Shown piece by piece: positions 62,390-64,000 of a DNA stretch of 64,000 nt (positions are counted from its first letter, which is position 1; every line of letters begins with the position of its first letter). Position numbers and translations under genes: made by a program. The DNA comes from a bacterium (GTDB lineage: Bacteria; Bacillota; Bacilli; Lactobacillales; Streptococcaceae). The notes below the pieces were generated by a model, which saw only the letters and a list, made by a program, of their open reading frames with translations, was not told the origin of the DNA and made no database searches. The stretch is from assembly GCA_905221455.1 (NCBI GenBank), contig CAJNDF010000009.1, positions 22,068 through 86,067 of the forward strand, written 5' to 3'.

Positions 62390-62716
62390 ATGAAATCATT
62401 ACTAACTTTACTTACCTATCATCTTTTCTTCAGTTCTCTGCTCATCTTCATCATCATTTCAGGGAGCTTGCCAATCGACGAGACATTCCTCGTGCTAGTC
62501 TTTATTCTAGCCCTTAACAAAGGACTGACTTATCTAAAGATTGACTCCCCAAAAACGCGCACACTTAACTTAGCACTATACTTTATGATTCTATCTTTAC
62601 CACAACTGATGCTCGTCTCAGGCAATTGGAATTATTATTTACTGCTGACTATCGCTATCCTTTCTTCTATCACTTATCTTTATTATCTCTATCAATTCGT
62701 AAAAGAAAGTCAGTAA
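62390..62716 (+). CDS. Hypothetical membrane protein
   Basis: A 108-residue protein with about three or four membrane helices and almost no soluble part. I recognise no family. GGAGGTGCCCT precedes the ATG. It lies 10 bases after the previous gene, and the next gene follows after 26 bases, so it is part of the XRE operon and presumably acts in the membrane with the DUF3278 proteins. Confidence 0.6.
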   Translation: MKSLLTLLTYHLFFSSLLIFIIISGSLPIDETFLVLVFILALNKGLTYLKIDSPKTRTLNLALYFMILSLPQLMLVSGNWNYYLLLTIAILSSITYLYYLYQFVKESQ

Positions 62717-62742
62717 AACCGCTCATTTAGGAGGTTACTATC

Positions 62743-63321
62743 ATGAAAAAAGAAGACTTAACCACTCGCCTACTTCGAAACCTCTTTCACATCCAAGGCC
62801 CTTTTGATGAATGCCGACAAGAGATTATCTACAAGGCTTGTGCCCGTTCCATGGTCCAAATCGTTTATTCTTCCTTCTTTCTCTTCTTGTTTTATCTGTT
62901 ATTTGGACGCTTCATAGAAGCCGTTCGCTATGCCATGCCCTACGTATACTCTGGACTCATTTTTTTCATTACTTTAAAAACTCAAAGAGCCGTCAAAGAA
63001 CTCCATCTGGAAAAAGATGACAAGTCAGAAATCATCCTTAAAACTTACAGCAAGAGCCAAATCAAATTCCGAAGCTGGGTTGTGTTTATTGGCCTTCAGA
63101 TTATCCTCTTTGCCTTACTCATCTTCCATAAAGTCTTCGTTCAGCAGATGTCCCTTCCAGATTTTGTGAAGTTGCTCATGCAATTTGATAAAAGTGTTCC
63201 TTTACTGATGTATGGTCTGATTATCGGTAGCATTTTTGGAACTCTGACCTACGGATTTCTATCCCTACAGGAGGAGAAAACTCCTAAACATACCAAGCAG
63301 AAAGAGAAAAGTAATCAATGA
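62743..63321 (+). CDS. DUF3278-type membrane protein (second)
   Basis: A 192-residue protein with four predicted membrane helices (about 38-55, 65-85, 112-132, 155-175) and a Lys/Glu-rich tail. The N-terminus (MKKEDLTTRLLRN...GPFDE) has the same layout as the first DUF3278 protein of the operon (MKKE..T..L...PLDE), so they are paralogues. AGGAGG precedes the ATG. Its stop codon overlaps the peroxidase start by four bases. Confidence 0.7.
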   Translation: MKKEDLTTRLLRNLFHIQGPFDECRQEIIYKACARSMVQIVYSSFFLFLFYLLFGRFIEAVRYAMPYVYSGLIFFITLKTQRAVKELHLEKDDKSEIILKTYSKSQIKFRSWVVFIGLQIILFALLIFHKVFVQQMSLPDFVKLLMQFDKSVPLLMYGLIIGSIFGTLTYGFLSLQEEKTPKHTKQKEKSNQ

Positions 63322-63794
63322 CCTCAATCTACGATTTTTCAGTCTCGAACCAAGATAACCAAACGACTCCCCTAGATGCCTATCGTGGTAAGGTTCTCTT
63401 GGTTGTCAACACTGCTACTGGATGTGGTTTAACACCCCAGTACCAAGGACTTCAAGAACTCTATGACCGCTATCAAGAACAAGGATTTGAGATTTTAGAC
63501 TTCCCTTGCAATCAGTTTATGGGACAAGCACCCGGCAGCGCAGAGGAAATCAATTCCTTCTGCACCCTTCATTATCAAACCACCTTCCCACGCTTTGCCA
63601 AGGTCAAAGTCAACGGCAAAGAAGCGGACCCTCTCTATGTTTGGTTGAAAGACCAGAAATCTGGCCCACTAGGAAAACGAATCGAATGGAATTTCGCTAA
63701 GTTTCTCATCGGTCGAGATGGGCAGGTCTTTGAACGCTTCTCTTCAAAAACAGACCCCAAACAAATTGAAGAGGCCATACAAAATCTACTATAA
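63318..63794 (+). CDS. gpx: Glutathione peroxidase family protein (Cys type)
   Basis: A 158-residue thioredoxin-fold peroxidase. Cys36 (NTATGCGLTPQ) replaces selenocysteine, with Gln in FPCNQFMGQ and Trp-Asn in EWNFAKFLI completing the active site. It reduces hydroperoxides using glutathione or, in many Cys-type members, thioredoxin; the donor here is unknown. Translationally coupled (ATGA) to the DUF3278 gene, which places an oxidative-defence enzyme at the end of the XRE operon. Confidence 0.92.
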   Translation: MTSIYDFSVSNQDNQTTPLDAYRGKVLLVVNTATGCGLTPQYQGLQELYDRYQEQGFEILDFPCNQFMGQAPGSAEEINSFCTLHYQTTFPRFAKVKVNGKEADPLYVWLKDQKSGPLGKRIEWNFAKFLIGRDGQVFERFSSKTDPKQIEEAIQNLL

Positions 63795-63799
63795 TTTTA

Positions 63800-63851
63800 C
63801 AATCTCACTTTGATTAGGTCTCCTTTAGACTAATGAATAGTGAGATTTTTT
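63800..63851 (+). terminator. Terminator of the XRE-gpx operon
   Basis: AATCTCACT/AGTGAGATT outer stem, an inner TTAG/CTAA-type pairing, then six T, directly after gpx. Confidence 0.82.
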
Positions 63852-63865
63852 GATGGGCTTTGACT

Positions 63866-64000
63866 TATACTCTTCGAAAATCTCTTCAAATCGCGTCAAC
63901 GTCGCCTTGCCATAGATATGTTACTGACTTCGTCAGTTCTATCTGCAACCTCAAAACAGTGTTTTGAGCTGACTTCGTCAGTTCTATCTGCAACCTCAAA
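63866..64000 (+). repeat. BOX element, cut by the window end
   Basis: BoxA (TATACTCTTCGAAAATC...) followed by one full boxB-like unit and the start of another (GACTTCGTCAGTTCTATCTGC twice, with AACAGTGTTTTGAG between). The boxC end lies outside the window. Confidence 0.88.

Overview
The window is a chromosomal segment of a Mitis-group Streptococcus, either S. mitis or a non-encapsulated close relative of S. pneumoniae. The evidence is pneumococcus-type gene order over almost the whole length (fab cluster, lysC, serS, mutS2, rnhC, lepB, recD2, tig, liaFSR, mevalonate operon, ritR, gnd, mapZ, rnpB, gpsB, recU, pbp1A, aliA, dexB, luxS, clpL, mraY, pbp2X, ftsL, rsmH), choline-binding proteins, five BOX elements, a type II fatty-acid cluster using FabK, and a complete mevalonate operon. 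No rRNA, tRNA, CRISPR array, prophage or intact insertion sequence was seen.

Layout. 1-4.05 kb: fatty-acid synthesis genes (fabD partial, fabK, acpP, fabH, fabT, fabM), all leftward, with candidate FabT sites. 4.2-7.5 kb: lysC, manO and a T-box-controlled serS, rightward. 7.5-13.2 kb: a TDT-family carrier, an AhpD-like protein, a glycine-riboswitch-controlled Na+/amino-acid symporter and mutS2, leftward. 13.2-18.4 kb: BOX, cvpA-zapA leftward, then rnhC-lepB-recD2 rightward. 18.4-27.6 kb: tig, a choline-binding protein with an unrecognised C-terminal domain, liaFSR and mvaK1-mvaD-mvaK2-fni, all leftward. 27.6-32.8 kb is an accessory surface-protein region: a 1,123-residue YSIRK/LPQTG protein with five SHIRT-type repeats, preceded by a G10 tract, and a CbpC/CbpJ/CbpF-type choline-binding protein. 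32.8-41.9 kb: ritR, gnd, mapZ, an rRNA methyltransferase, rnpB, gpsB and an YpsA-like gene leftward, then recU-pbp1A rightward. 42.1-52.0 kb corresponds to the pneumococcal capsule locus (dexB to aliA), but holds no capsule assembly genes. It has two extra AliA-like oligopeptide-binding lipoproteins (aliC/aliD type) and one lone glf. 52.1-61.2 kb: a DUF1846 gene and luxS rightward, then clpL and the rsmH-ftsL-pbp2X-mraY division operon leftward. 61.3-63.8 kb: an XRE regulator with three or four small membrane proteins (DUF3278 type), ending in a translationally coupled glutathione peroxidase. The right edge cuts through a BOX element.

How it works together. Much of the window concerns the envelope: membrane lipid synthesis (fab), isoprenoid supply for undecaprenyl phosphate (mevalonate), lipid I and peptidoglycan synthesis (mraY, pbp2X, pbp1A), division-site placement (mapZ, gpsB, zapA, ftsL) and envelope stress sensing (liaFSR). 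Peptide sensing and uptake (aliA/C/D) stands where capsule genes would be expected. The most interesting points are the capsule-less dexB-aliA interval, the SHIRT adhesin with its possibly phase-variable G tract, the XRE-DUF3278 cassette, an unannotated 29-codon reading frame in the clpL leader, and the unrecognised choline-binding-protein domain.
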